Shown: positions 25,461 to 34,218 of the stretch, piece after piece
Numbering within the stretch: position 1 is the first letter of the stretch
Layout: every line of letters starts with the position of its first letter
Source: an uncultured Collinsella sp.
GTDB taxonomy: Bacteria; Actinomycetota; Coriobacteriia; Coriobacteriales; Coriobacteriaceae
Assembly: GCA_900541695.1 (NCBI GenBank)
Contig: UQKL01000014.1
Span: 4,550-68,549, forward strand
Reading direction: 5' to 3'
Length of the DNA stretch: 64,000 nucleotides
Program-made: the position numbers and the translations under genes
The notes under the pieces: generated by a model
Databases searched by the model: none
Told to the model about the DNA's origin: nothing
The model's input: only the letters and a program-made list of their open reading frames with translations

Positions 25461-26249
25461 CTATTCCGCAGCGCCGCTCTCGGTTCCATACGACGACACC
25501 GGCGCCTCGACCACATGGTGATATCGATCGATATAGATGGCGCGGGCGCCCAGGCGTCGCACCAAATCCTGGTGATGCGTACTCATCAAAACCGTCTTAC
25601 CCGCCGCGACGTAGGTCAGCAAGAAGTTGACCACGATGTCGCATGAATCCTCGTCGAGCCCATTGGTAGGCTCGTCGAGGACCAAGATATCCGGGTTCAT
25701 CGACACCACCGCAGCCAGCGCAACGCGCTTCTTTTGCCCGCCCGAGAGCTGATAGGGAGAGGCGTCGGCAAGGTCGGCAACCTGGAACAGCCCCATGGCA
25801 TCGCGCACGCGGCGCTCGAACTCGTCTGCCGGCAGCCCCATTTGAGCCGGGCCAAACGCGACCTCCTCGCCGACTGTGGCGCAAAAGAGCTGCGCATCGG
25901 CGTTCTGGAACACAAAGCCCACGCGTTGATGGAACCGTTGGGCCGTCGCGGAATCCTTGAAATATGCCGCATCGACCGCATGCCCGTCGAACAGGTACGC
26001 ACCCGCGTCCGCAAGCTCAAGGCCGTTGATAAGACGCATAATCGTCGTCTTGCCGCAGCCGTTAGGACCAAGCAGAGCAACGAGCTCTCCACGGTTCACC
26101 TGCAATGAAACGCCATCGACCACCGTATGGCCCGCATAGGAAAACACCACGTCGCGAAACTCGATGAGCGGCGTGACCTCGGCGCCGGCAGCACCGCTCG
26201 CACCCATCGCGTTATTCGTATCGTTTGCCAAAACGTCGCCCTTCCCCAC
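25461..26249 (-). CDS. nikO: Energy-coupling ABC transporter ATPase (CbiO/NikO-like)
   Basis: This 262-residue ABC ATPase has Walker A LLGPNGCGKTTIMRL, the Q-loop FVFQNADAQLF (typical of ECF/CbiO proteins), signature YQLSGGQKKRVALAA, and Walker B ILVLDEPTNGLDEDS. The tail HHQDLVRRLGARAIYID fits the family. It is the last gene of the CbiM-CbiQ-CbiO order. The NikR-like operator in front of the operon points to nickel; cobalt is the alternative, and the gene symbol is given on that basis. Confidence 0.85.
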   Translation of the reverse strand: MGKGDVLANDTNNAMGASGAAGAEVTPLIEFRDVVFSYAGHTVVDGVSLQVNRGELVALLGPNGCGKTTIMRLINGLELADAGAYLFDGHAVDAAYFKDSATAQRFHQRVGFVFQNADAQLFCATVGEEVAFGPAQMGLPADEFERRVRDAMGLFQVADLADASPYQLSGGQKKRVALAAVVSMNPDILVLDEPTNGLDEDSCDIVVNFLLTYVAAGKTVLMSTHHQDLVRRLGARAIYIDRYHHVVEAPVSSYGTESGAAE

Positions 26250-26275
26250 TCACATCAACGGTTCGACCGTCCGCG

Positions 26276-27118
26276 CTACAGCACCGCGCACAACACGACG
26301 AGCAACGCCACAACGGCCGCGTAAACCGCATCGCGCCAGCCAAAGCCGCTCCGTGCAGGCGCCGGATACACGCCGGCGAAGCCGCGACACAGCATGGCCT
26401 CGTCCATCGCGCGGCTGCATTCCATCGCCTTGATAAACGTCATGCCCATGATACCCGCCAGCGAATCGGTGCGCGAAAAACCCGCAGGCGCACGGCCCAC
26501 GCTGCGCAGCATGACCGATTCGCACAGATCGTGCGCCGTGCGACCCAACACCTCGATATGCTTGAGTGCCATATCAAACGTAAAGATAACTTCGTCGGGT
26601 AGATGCAGCATCTTGAGCGCCGCCGACATGCGACTCCACGTGAGGGTCCACGAAACGCCCAGCACCAGCGACACATTAATAAACGTCTTGAGCGCGATCT
26701 TGAGCATGGTGCCCGTGGCAGACGCGCCCAGCAGCAGGGCAGGCAGTGTCAGAGCCGCCGCAAGCCCCGTGGCGCCGAGCGCCGGTACAAAGGTCGCGCG
26801 CAGCCCGCGTGCAGGGCGCACCGCGACCAACACCAACGCGATTGCCGCCATCAACATCAGGTACAGCGGGCTTTGCGTCAGACACACGCACAGGACGCAA
26901 ACGAACATCCCCACCAGACGCACCGGAGCCGAAACGCAAGAAAGGGCGCGGTCGACCATCGACCCGCCCTCGTGCGCACCTCCACCCAGGCGAACCCGCT
27001 CAAGCAGGCTCGCCAGGTGCAGGACATTCTTTTGCATCACACGATGCCGAAACCCCGCGGGCTCGTATCGCTCCTCGGCCGCAAGCCAGCTAGGCAGCTC
27101 GGCTATTGCCATGAGCAC
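26276..27118 (-). CDS. nikQ: ECF transporter transmembrane protein CbiQ/NikQ
   Basis: This 280-residue protein has about six membrane helices (VRLVGMFVCVLCVCL, LYLMLMAAIALVLVAV, AALTLPALLLGASATG, and more near the C-terminus) and the CbiQ motifs VLGRTAHDLCESVMLRSVGR and FIKAMECSRAMDEAMLCRGF (A-R-G/R-x-like coupling helices). The start is a GTG at 27118 or an ATG six bases in; AAGGA fits the GTG better. It overlaps the preceding cbiM-like gene by 29 bases, which suggests coupled synthesis. Confidence 0.82.
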   Translation of the reverse strand: MLMAIAELPSWLAAEERYEPAGFRHRVMQKNVLHLASLLERVRLGGGAHEGGSMVDRALSCVSAPVRLVGMFVCVLCVCLTQSPLYLMLMAAIALVLVAVRPARGLRATFVPALGATGLAAALTLPALLLGASATGTMLKIALKTFINVSLVLGVSWTLTWSRMSAALKMLHLPDEVIFTFDMALKHIEVLGRTAHDLCESVMLRSVGRAPAGFSRTDSLAGIMGMTFIKAMECSRAMDEAMLCRGFAGVYPAPARSGFGWRDAVYAAVVALLVVLCAVL

Positions 27119-28172
27119 CGCTTTCCTTGACCGTCAGCGAAATCAGGCGGAATGCGATGGTGAGCACCGCCACGCCAATCACACCGGAAAGGATATACAT
27201 GGCAGCCTGGCCGGCAAAGCCAAGGCCCTGTTCCTCGGAATAGGCCTGCAGGTAATCACCCGTGGGCAGCGCGTCGGCAAAGGTCGGGGTATCGAGGCCG
27301 ACCGAAGCCTGCAGGCTGTCGTCGCCAGCCTCCTGAACGGCAGTCGCGGCGCCCTCGGCGTCCCACTCGCCCCAGGCGTCTCCGGTGGCCAGCAGGCCCA
27401 GCGGCGTGGCCACCACGAGCACGGCGACCAGAATGAGCGTGGGAATCAGGGAAGTCTTCTTGGCGGTACCATCGGCGGCAAGCTGGCCATCGACGGCCTC
27501 GGGCCCGACGATAATGCTCGGCGCCGTCTTCTTAATGAAACCGTAGATCGCAGCCGTCGCCACGCCCTCGACCACGCCGGCAACCAGCATATGCGGGATC
27601 AACATGGCCGGAATAGCCACGGACAGCGGGAAGGGGCAGTACAGCGGCGCGCCCGAAGCATTGGTAAAGAGCATCGGCTGAATACCGAACTCGACCGCCG
27701 CGCACAGGGCCGCCAGGCACAGGCCAACCCAGCCGCTTACGATGGCAGAAACCGAGGTGCCCCAGCTCTTGTCGTGCAGACGGCTGTTGAGCGCACGGAA
27801 CACGATAGCAGCGACAAACGGCAGCACAAAGGCCATGTTAAAGCAGTTGGCGCCAAACGACAGAACGCCGCCGTCGCCAAACAGCAGCGCCTGCAGCGCC
27901 AGCGCGACCGAGACAGCGATAGCCGCGGACTCGGGGCCCAGCAGCAGCGCGATGAGCGCGCCGCCAACGGCGTGACCAGTGGTGCCGCCGGGCAGCGGCA
28001 CGTTGAACATCATGAGCAAAAAGGAGAACGCGGCGCAGATGCCCAGGAACGCCATGTGCTCGCGATCGAGCGTGGCGCGTACCTTCTTAATACAGTGAAC
28101 CCAAACGGGCACCATCGCCACTGCCATGACGGCATCGGTCTGTGGGGACAGATAATTATCTGGAATGTGCAT
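27090..28172 (-). CDS. nikM: CbiM-type nickel/cobalt permease fused to a PDGLE/CbiN-like tail
   Basis: This 360-residue protein starts MHIPDNYLSP, so His2 right after the initiator Met can bind the metal, a known feature of CbiM/NikM. The N-terminal 220 residues have six or seven helices (GTTGHAVGGALIALLLGP, FGDGGVLSFGANCFNMAFV). The last 130 residues have helix, outer loop and helix (ILVAVLVVATPLGLLATG, then MYILSGVIGVAVLTIAFRL), as in NikN/CbiN or PDGLE subunits. This gives M, N, Q, O in three genes. GGGAGG precedes the ATG. A strong promoter and an inverted repeat upstream suggest metal repression. Confidence 0.86.
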   Translation of the reverse strand: MHIPDNYLSPQTDAVMAVAMVPVWVHCIKKVRATLDREHMAFLGICAAFSFLLMMFNVPLPGGTTGHAVGGALIALLLGPESAAIAVSVALALQALLFGDGGVLSFGANCFNMAFVLPFVAAIVFRALNSRLHDKSWGTSVSAIVSGWVGLCLAALCAAVEFGIQPMLFTNASGAPLYCPFPLSVAIPAMLIPHMLVAGVVEGVATAAIYGFIKKTAPSIIVGPEAVDGQLAADGTAKKTSLIPTLILVAVLVVATPLGLLATGDAWGEWDAEGAATAVQEAGDDSLQASVGLDTPTFADALPTGDYLQAYSEEQGLGFAGQAAMYILSGVIGVAVLTIAFRLISLTVKESGAHGNSRAA

Positions 28173-28229
28173 ATACGCCTCCCGGTTGTTGGCGCACAGA
28201 ATTGCAACGCCGCCTGAATTACCTTGCCA

Positions 28230-28257
28230 GTGTTACGTATTGTCAGATTCGTAACAC
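28230..28257. promoter_or_regulatory. NikR-like operator
   Basis: GTGTTAC (28230-28236), 14 bases, and GTAACAC (28251-28257) form a perfect dyad 58 bases before the nikM start. GTGTTAC half-sites are described for some NikR regulators. The site lies just downstream of the likely -10, fitting repression by nickel. Confidence 0.65.
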
Positions 28258-28267
28258 GCCGCGGGCT

Positions 28268-28296
28268 ATCATAGCAAAACGACGCACTGCCGACAA
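28268..28296 (-). promoter_or_regulatory. Promoter of the nickel/cobalt transporter operon
   Basis: On the minus strand TTGTCG (28291-28296), 17 bases, and TATGAT (28268-28273) would start transcription close to 28261, within reach of the GTGTTAC dyad. Confidence 0.6.
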
Positions 28297-28417
28297 AGCA
28301 GCACGCCGTTATGTAATGCGCGTGTCATATATGCAGGCTCAGCAGCGCCTTATATCGAGCATAGCAGTCACGTAGGACTCGGCGGCAGCCACCGCTGGCC
28401 TATACCCGGCGCAAGCC

Positions 28418-30871
28418 CTAGCCGCGGACCTCGCCGTTTACGCCCTTGCACACCTTGGTGACGATCTTCTGGTGCGCCTTCTCGACCTCTTCGCTGGTGA
28501 GCGTGTGGTCGTCGGAGCGATATGTAAGCGCAAAGGCCATGGACTTCTTGCCCGCTCCGATGCGGATGGGATCGCGGTAGACGTCGAACAGGCGCACGCC
28601 CTCGAGCAGCTTGCCACCGGCGCTGGTAATGCGGCGCTCAAGATCCTCGCAGGTCACGGAGTTATCGACCACGATAGCCAGGTCGTGCTCGACAGCCGGA
28701 TACTGCGAGAACTCGCGGTAGTTCTCCTGGTTGCGAGCGCCCTTGATCAGCTTGTCCAGATCGAGCTCAAAGGCAACGACGACCTCATCGATGCCCATGG
28801 CTTCGCGCGCCTCGGGGTGGATCTCGCCAACCCAGCCCAACACGGTGCCGCCGGACAGAACCTCGGCCGCACGACCCGGCTGCAAGAAAGCGTAGCCCTC
28901 GCCCTCGACGGGACGGAAGCGAACCTTCTCGATGCGCAGCTGGGCGAGCAGCTCCTCGACAATGCCCTTGCCAAAGAAGAAGCGCAGCTTGCGGTACTTC
29001 ATGGTCCAAGACTGCTCGCTCCACTGGCCCGAGAGCACGCCCGCCACGGACTTAGTCTCCTTGGGCAGGCTGGCGTTCTCGCGGCCATGGAACAGGCTGC
29101 CGACCTCGTACAGGTGCACGTTGGGCGTGCCGTGGGCCTCGTTATAGGCCACAGACTGCAGCAGGCCCGGCAGCAGCGAACGACGCATCTCGGTCTGCTC
29201 GGCTACCAGCGGGTTCATGAGCACCACGGGGCAGCCGCGGCCCTCGGTGGACATGCCAATCTTCTCCAAGTCGCCCGGGGCGGCAAAGCCAAAGGTCGTG
29301 GTCTCGTTGAGGCCGCAGGCGCGCAGGATCTCGCCGACCTTGCGGGTGAGCTTCTGCTCGCGGGTCAAGCCGCCGATGTGGTTCTTGGCAGCTGGGATGG
29401 TCGCCGTCACACGGCCCATGCCCCACAGGCGCAGGACCTCCTCGATCAGGTCAATCTCGCGCGGCAGGTCGGGGCGGAAGCTCGGCGGAGTGACCATAAA
29501 GTCCTCGCCGTCGCGCTCGACGGTGCAGCCCAGGCGGGTGAGCGAGCGCTCGATAAAGTCAGGCTCGATGTCGGCGCCACAGATGGCGTGCACGCGGGCC
29601 AAGCGCAGCTTGATGCTGTCGATGGTCTTGGGCGCAGGGAACACGTCGACATAGCCGGGAGCAACCTCGCCGCCGGCGATCTCCTCGATCAGCGCGCAGG
29701 TAACGTTGGCGACATCCACGCAACCGGTCTCATCGACCTGACGCTCAAAGCGAATGGAGGCGTCGGAGATCAGCGACAAATCGCGGCTGGTGTGCGAGGT
29801 GCGACCGGCGTTGAAGCAGGCGCTCTCGACCATCACGTCGACGGTGTCGTCCTCGATCTCGGAATCCATGCCGCCCATAACGCCGGCCAGCGCCACGGGA
29901 CGCTCGCCGTCGGTGATGAGGCCCATGCCGGCGTCGAGCGTGCGCTCCTCGCCGTCGAGGGTCGTAAACTTCTCGTCCTGTTGGGCGGCGCGAACCACCA
30001 CGCGACGCCTGCCCTCGCGCTCGGCAAAGGTGTCCAGGTCAAAGGCGTGCAGCGGCTGACCGGTGAGCATCATCACGTAGTTGGTGATGTCGACGATGTT
30101 GTTGTGCGGGCGCACGCCCAGGGCGTTGAGGCGCTTGACCATCCAGTCGGGCGAGGGGCCGACCTTCACGTTGCGCACGATGCGGGCGACATAGCGATCG
30201 CACAGGCCCTCGTCGGCAATCTCGACCGAAAGCTCGTCGTCGGTCGCGCGGCCGGTCTCGGCCTTGATGGCGGGCAGCTCAACGTGGAAATCGCGGTCGA
30301 AAATGGCGCCGGTCTCGCGGGCCATGCCGATCATGGACAGGCAGTCGGGACGGTTGGGCGTGATCTCGCAGTCGAGCACGGTGTCGCTCGAGCCCACGTA
30401 CTCGGCAAACGGCATGCCGCAGGGCGTATCCTCGGGCAGGATCATGATGCCGGAGTGGTCGCCGCCCAGGCCGAGCTCGCGCGCGGAGCAGTTCATGCCC
30501 ATGGACACGACGCCGCGAAGCTTGCTCTTCTTGATCTTGACGTCGCCGGGAAGCACGGCGCCGATCATGGCCGTGACGATGTGGTCGCCGGCCTCGAAGT
30601 TCTGCGCGCCGCAGACGATCTGCAGCGGGGCGGGGTTGCCGTCGGCGTCGAGGTTCTTGTCGCCCACGTCGACCGAGCACACATACATGTGGTCGCTATC
30701 GGGGTGCGGGGTCTTGGTGAGCACCTTGGCAGTCACCACGTGGTCGAAGGACTCGCCCACGGTGTCGATTGCCTCGACCTCGGTGCCGGTACGGATATAT
30801 TCGTCCGAAAGGGTCTTGGGATCCTCCGGAATATCGATCATGGTCTTGAGCCAGTCGTAAGAAACGCGCAT
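28418..30871 (-). CDS. pheT: Phenylalanyl-tRNA synthetase beta subunit
   Basis: This 817-residue protein forms the alpha2-beta2 synthetase with PheS. It contains the N-terminal tRNA-binding EMAP-like domain (VVTAKVLTKTPHPDSDHMYV), the B3/4 editing domain (about 210-390, with SDASIRFERQVDE), the B5 domain (KLRLARVHAICGADI), the catalytic-like core (REIDLIEEVLRLWGMGRV, LMNPLVAEQTEMRRSLLPGLL) and a C-terminal ferredoxin-like FDX-ACB domain (SQYPAVEHDLAIVVDNSVTC). AAAGGAGA precedes the ATG at 30871. It follows pheS by 63 bases and is controlled by the same T-box. Confidence 0.96.
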   Translation of the reverse strand: MRVSYDWLKTMIDIPEDPKTLSDEYIRTGTEVEAIDTVGESFDHVVTAKVLTKTPHPDSDHMYVCSVDVGDKNLDADGNPAPLQIVCGAQNFEAGDHIVTAMIGAVLPGDVKIKKSKLRGVVSMGMNCSARELGLGGDHSGIMILPEDTPCGMPFAEYVGSSDTVLDCEITPNRPDCLSMIGMARETGAIFDRDFHVELPAIKAETGRATDDELSVEIADEGLCDRYVARIVRNVKVGPSPDWMVKRLNALGVRPHNNIVDITNYVMMLTGQPLHAFDLDTFAEREGRRRVVVRAAQQDEKFTTLDGEERTLDAGMGLITDGERPVALAGVMGGMDSEIEDDTVDVMVESACFNAGRTSHTSRDLSLISDASIRFERQVDETGCVDVANVTCALIEEIAGGEVAPGYVDVFPAPKTIDSIKLRLARVHAICGADIEPDFIERSLTRLGCTVERDGEDFMVTPPSFRPDLPREIDLIEEVLRLWGMGRVTATIPAAKNHIGGLTREQKLTRKVGEILRACGLNETTTFGFAAPGDLEKIGMSTEGRGCPVVLMNPLVAEQTEMRRSLLPGLLQSVAYNEAHGTPNVHLYEVGSLFHGRENASLPKETKSVAGVLSGQWSEQSWTMKYRKLRFFFGKGIVEELLAQLRIEKVRFRPVEGEGYAFLQPGRAAEVLSGGTVLGWVGEIHPEAREAMGIDEVVVAFELDLDKLIKGARNQENYREFSQYPAVEHDLAIVVDNSVTCEDLERRITSAGGKLLEGVRLFDVYRDPIRIGAGKKSMAFALTYRSDDHTLTSEEVEKAHQKIVTKVCKGVNGEVRG

Positions 30872-30934
30872 CTAACTGGTCTCCTTTCATAAATGCGGCT
30901 TTGAGCCGGAAACTGCAACTAAGAAGAAAGCGTT

Positions 30935-32011
30935 CTAGAACTGGTTCAAGAACCTCATGTCACCAGTCATCAACGTGCGCAGGTCGGGCAGGTCGTAGCG
31001 CAGTGCCGCGACGCGCTCGGCGCCAATGCCAAAGGCGAAGCCGGTGTACTTCTCGGGGTCGATGCCGCAGTTAATCAGGACGTTGGGGTCGACCATGCCG
31101 CAGCCCAGGATCTCAATCCAGCCGCTGTGCTTGCAGAAGTTGCAGCCCTTGCCGCCGCACACATGGCAGCTCACGTCCACCTCGCAGGAAGGCTCGGTGA
31201 AGGGGAAGAAGTGCGGGCGATAGCGCGTCTTGCGGTCCTCGCCAAACATGCACTTAACAAAGTAGTCGAGCGTGCCCTTAAGATCGCCAAAGGTGATGCC
31301 CTCGTCGACGACCAGGCCCTCGATCTGGTTGAACTGCGGCAGGTGGCAGGCGTCGGCCGTGTCGGGACGATAGACGGTGCCCGGGCAGATCATGTAGATG
31401 GGCGGCCTCTGCGACTCCATGGTGTGGATCTGCACGCCCGAAGTCTGGGTGCGCAGCAGTACGTCGGACTCGCCGTGGGCGTGAGCCTCGGGGTGCGCGA
31501 CGCTGCCGGGGTTGTTGTCGACCACGTAGAAGGTATCGCGAGCCGAGCGGCTCGGATGATCCATGGGGGCATTGAGCGCGGTGAAGTTGTAGTAGGAGGT
31601 GTCGACCATGGGGCCGGACTCGACGGTATAGCCGATACCGCAGAAGATGTCCTCGGCCTCCTCGATGATCTGCTTGATCAGGTGCTGGTGACCGATCTGC
31701 GGTCGGATGCCCGGCAGCGTGATGTCGACGGCCTCGTGCTCGAGTGCGTGCTTGAGGGCGGCGGCCTTCATCTCGGTGGTGCGCTCGTCGAGCATGCCCT
31801 CGATCAGCTGGCGCATCTCGTTGGCGCGCTTGCCCATCATGGGACGATCCTCGGGGGCGAGCTTGCCCATCATGCGCATCAGGCCGGTGATGCGGCCCTT
31901 GCGGCCGAGCAGCTCAACGCGCGCGGCCTCGAGCTTTGCGGCGTCGTCGGCGCCTGCGACGAGCTCCTTGGCCTCTTCCTCGAGTTTGACCAGATCATCA
32001 ATCAGGCTCAT
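30935..32011 (-). CDS. pheS: Phenylalanyl-tRNA synthetase alpha subunit
   Basis: This 358-residue catalytic subunit begins with an N-terminal coiled coil (SLIDDLVKLEEEAKELVAGA). Class II motifs follow: motif 1 near RPQIGHQHLIKQIIEEAEDI, motif 2 TSGVQIHTMESQRPPIYMIC with RPDTADACHLPQFNQIEGLV, and motif 3 GFAFGIGAERVAALRYDLPDL. The block CEVDVSCHVCGGKGCNFCKH has a cysteine knuckle seen in some bacterial PheS. The ATG at 32011 follows AAGGGAAG; the frame extends upstream into the T-box leader, which is not translated. pheT follows. Confidence 0.96.
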   Translation of the reverse strand: MSLIDDLVKLEEEAKELVAGADDAAKLEAARVELLGRKGRITGLMRMMGKLAPEDRPMMGKRANEMRQLIEGMLDERTTEMKAAALKHALEHEAVDITLPGIRPQIGHQHLIKQIIEEAEDIFCGIGYTVESGPMVDTSYYNFTALNAPMDHPSRSARDTFYVVDNNPGSVAHPEAHAHGESDVLLRTQTSGVQIHTMESQRPPIYMICPGTVYRPDTADACHLPQFNQIEGLVVDEGITFGDLKGTLDYFVKCMFGEDRKTRYRPHFFPFTEPSCEVDVSCHVCGGKGCNFCKHSGWIEILGCGMVDPNVLINCGIDPEKYTGFAFGIGAERVAALRYDLPDLRTLMTGDMRFLNQF

Positions 32012-32096
32012 GTCTTCCCTTTCGTCTCTCGCGCTCCCCGCTTGCCGAGGCGGCTGCCGCCGTCTGACATTGCGAAAACGCGGCCCGGTTCGGTAA

Positions 32097-32400
32097 CAAA
32101 AAAACCGTCCTCGGGCATGTGCATTGCCCAAGGACGGTTGAATTCCGCGGTACCACCTTGTTTGACCCGACGGATGTCTGGCCCGCCGCGCCCACTCTTT
32201 GCCCCTTGTCGCGAGGCTCACGGCTTCCCTACTGGGGACATCGCCGCCGCTGGCCGCGCGCCCGTTGAGGTCGCTGCTCGGGAGTGAACGCTTGGCCCTT
32301 GTCACCGCAGGAAGGCTTGCAGCCCATGACCTTCCCTCTCTTGCCGGCGACGCGGCGGGCAAAACCCTCTCCGTCAACGCATTGGGCTATAGGATAGCAC
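32097..32400 (-). promoter_or_regulatory. T-box riboswitch of pheST
   Basis: On the minus strand the antiterminator bears the T-box AAGGTGGTACCGCGG (32144-32159). After it GTCCTTGGGC and GCCCGAGGAC form the terminator hairpin, followed by TTTTTTT (near 32097-32104). TGGT pairs with ACCA, matching uncharged tRNA-Phe with discriminator A. A TTC triplet followed by A at 32286-32288 could be the Phe specifier in stem I; I did not fold the whole stem. Confidence 0.88.
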
Positions 32401-32517
32401 ATTCTGCGTGTGCATCGCCGCGTTCCGTTTTGTTCGTGCTGGGTACAAGGCAGGTAGCTGTGCAAACTGGCCGCGCCGCCGCGTGCGACGGGCGACCTGC
32501 GAGATCAAGGATATGGT

Positions 32518-34092
32518 ATGGGAAAGAAGCACGATAAGAAGGCCGAGCCCGCAGCGGGCAAGACGCCCAAAGGCATGAAGGTCGATAAGGCCGTCAAAAA
32601 ATTCCGCAAGCTCGAGGGCAAGCTGTGGACCCGCGAGTACCTGCTCAAGATTGCCGAGTTTGACGGCGCGACCATTGCCCCCGCCAACGGCGCCGCAGCG
32701 CGCGCCGACGCCATGGGCACCCTTGCCGGCGAGCATCATAAGCTCCTGACCAGCGAAAAGTCTGTCGAACTTGTGCGCTCGCTGGCACGCGAAACCGTCG
32801 CCGGCGGCAAGATCGACGACCCGCAGCTGCTCGACGAGATCCGCGTACTCGGCCGCGACCAGCGCGAAGCGAGCGTCATTCCCACCGAGGAGGCCGAGGC
32901 CTGGACCAGGCTCACCTGCGAGGCCGACGCCGTGTGGCACAAGGCCAAGACGGCCAATGACTGGGCGAGCTTTGAGCCCTATGTGGATAGAATCGTCGGC
33001 CAGCTTAAGCATCAGGCCGAGCTCATGGACCCCAAGCGCGACCCATACGATGTTTGGCTTGACCAGTACGAGCGCGGCCTTTCCGCCAAGAGCTTCGATG
33101 CGTTTTGCGATGAGGTCAAGGCTACGGTCGTGCCGCTCGTGCACGCCATCGGCGAGCGCGGCCAGCAGCCCGCTGCCGACTTTTTGCACGCCCGCGTGCC
33201 CGAGGCTGCCCAGCGTGCCATGAGCTTCGATCTTATGAAGCTCGTCGGCCTGGACCTGAACGACACCACGCTTGCCTTTACCGAACACCCGTTTAGCGAG
33301 GGCTTTGCCGTGGGTGACGCGCGCATCGCGACGCACATCTATGAGGACGACTGCATCTCCAACGTCTACAGCATCATCCACGAGGCCGGTCACACCATGT
33401 ATGAGCTGGGCGTGAACCCCGCCTATGCGCGCACCTGCCTGGAGGGCGGCACCTCCATGGGCATCCACGAGAGCCAGAGCCGCTTCTTTGAGAACACCGT
33501 GGGTCGCAGCCGCGCCTTTATGGGACCGCTGCTCGAGGTGCTGCGCCGCCACGCGCCCGAGGTCTACGGCAACGTGGACGAGGACGCGCTCTACCGCGCC
33601 GTGAACATCGCGCAGCCGTCGTTGATCCGCACCGAGGCGGACGAGCTCACCTATCCGCTGCACGTTATGGTGCGCTACCAGATCGAGCACATGCTGTTTG
33701 CCGGCGAGGCCACGGCCAAGGACATCCCCGCGCTTTGGAATCGCTTTATGAACGAGTACCTGGGCATTCCCGTTCCCGACGACACGCACGGCTGCCTGCA
33801 GGATACGCACTGGAGCGGCGGCTCGTTTGGCTACTTCCCCACCTATGCGCTGGGTAGCGCCTACGACGCCATGTTTGTGCCGGCCATGTGCCGCGACGGC
33901 GTCGACCTTACCGATGCCTGCGCGAGCGGCGATCTGGCGCCCGTCCGCGCCTGGCTGGGCGAGCACATTTGGCAGTGGGGCCGCGCCAAAGACGCGCCGG
34001 AGCTCATCAAGGGCGCCTGCGGCATGGACTTTGACGCCCGCTACTACTGCAGCTACCTGCAGGACAAGTTCACCACGCTGTACGAGCTGTAA
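32518..34092 (+). CDS. M32 family metallocarboxypeptidase
   Basis: This 524-residue protein matches the M32 zinc carboxypeptidases, which remove C-terminal residues from peptides. It shows the metal site HEAGH (residues 288-292) in YSIIHEAGHTMYELGVN, HESQSRFFENTVGR (317 on), EADELTYPLHVMVRYQIE (substrate side) and DTHWSGGSFGYFPTYALG. It has an extra lysine-rich N-terminal tail of about 25 residues (MGKKHDKKAEPAAGK) before the catalytic part. No signal peptide is seen, so the enzyme is cytoplasmic. GGATATGGTATG precedes the start without a strong ribosome site. It is a single-gene unit with its own terminator. Confidence 0.92.
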   Translation: MGKKHDKKAEPAAGKTPKGMKVDKAVKKFRKLEGKLWTREYLLKIAEFDGATIAPANGAAARADAMGTLAGEHHKLLTSEKSVELVRSLARETVAGGKIDDPQLLDEIRVLGRDQREASVIPTEEAEAWTRLTCEADAVWHKAKTANDWASFEPYVDRIVGQLKHQAELMDPKRDPYDVWLDQYERGLSAKSFDAFCDEVKATVVPLVHAIGERGQQPAADFLHARVPEAAQRAMSFDLMKLVGLDLNDTTLAFTEHPFSEGFAVGDARIATHIYEDDCISNVYSIIHEAGHTMYELGVNPAYARTCLEGGTSMGIHESQSRFFENTVGRSRAFMGPLLEVLRRHAPEVYGNVDEDALYRAVNIAQPSLIRTEADELTYPLHVMVRYQIEHMLFAGEATAKDIPALWNRFMNEYLGIPVPDDTHGCLQDTHWSGGSFGYFPTYALGSAYDAMFVPAMCRDGVDLTDACASGDLAPVRAWLGEHIWQWGRAKDAPELIKGACGMDFDARYYCSYLQDKFTTLYEL

Positions 34093-34114
34093 AGCTTAGG
34101 CAACACGTCAACGC

Positions 34115-34156
34115 AAAGGGGGCGCCGCGGGATCTATCCCGCGGCGCCCCCTTTTT
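34115..34156 (+). terminator. Rho-independent terminator of the M32 carboxypeptidase gene
   Basis: AAAGGGGGCGCCGCGGGA pairs with TCCCGCGGCGCCCCCTTT around a short loop, followed by T. The two convergent genes (M32 and glmM) are separated by it. Confidence 0.9.
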
Positions 34157-34218
34157 CACCTAGTCATTGGGGCCGTTTGCAGCGTCGAGCAGTTACGCGG
34201 TTTGGTAAAATCGCGTAA

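Noticed and set aside
28472..30892. 806-codon open frame opposite pheT
   Set aside because: Shadow of pheT without any family pattern.
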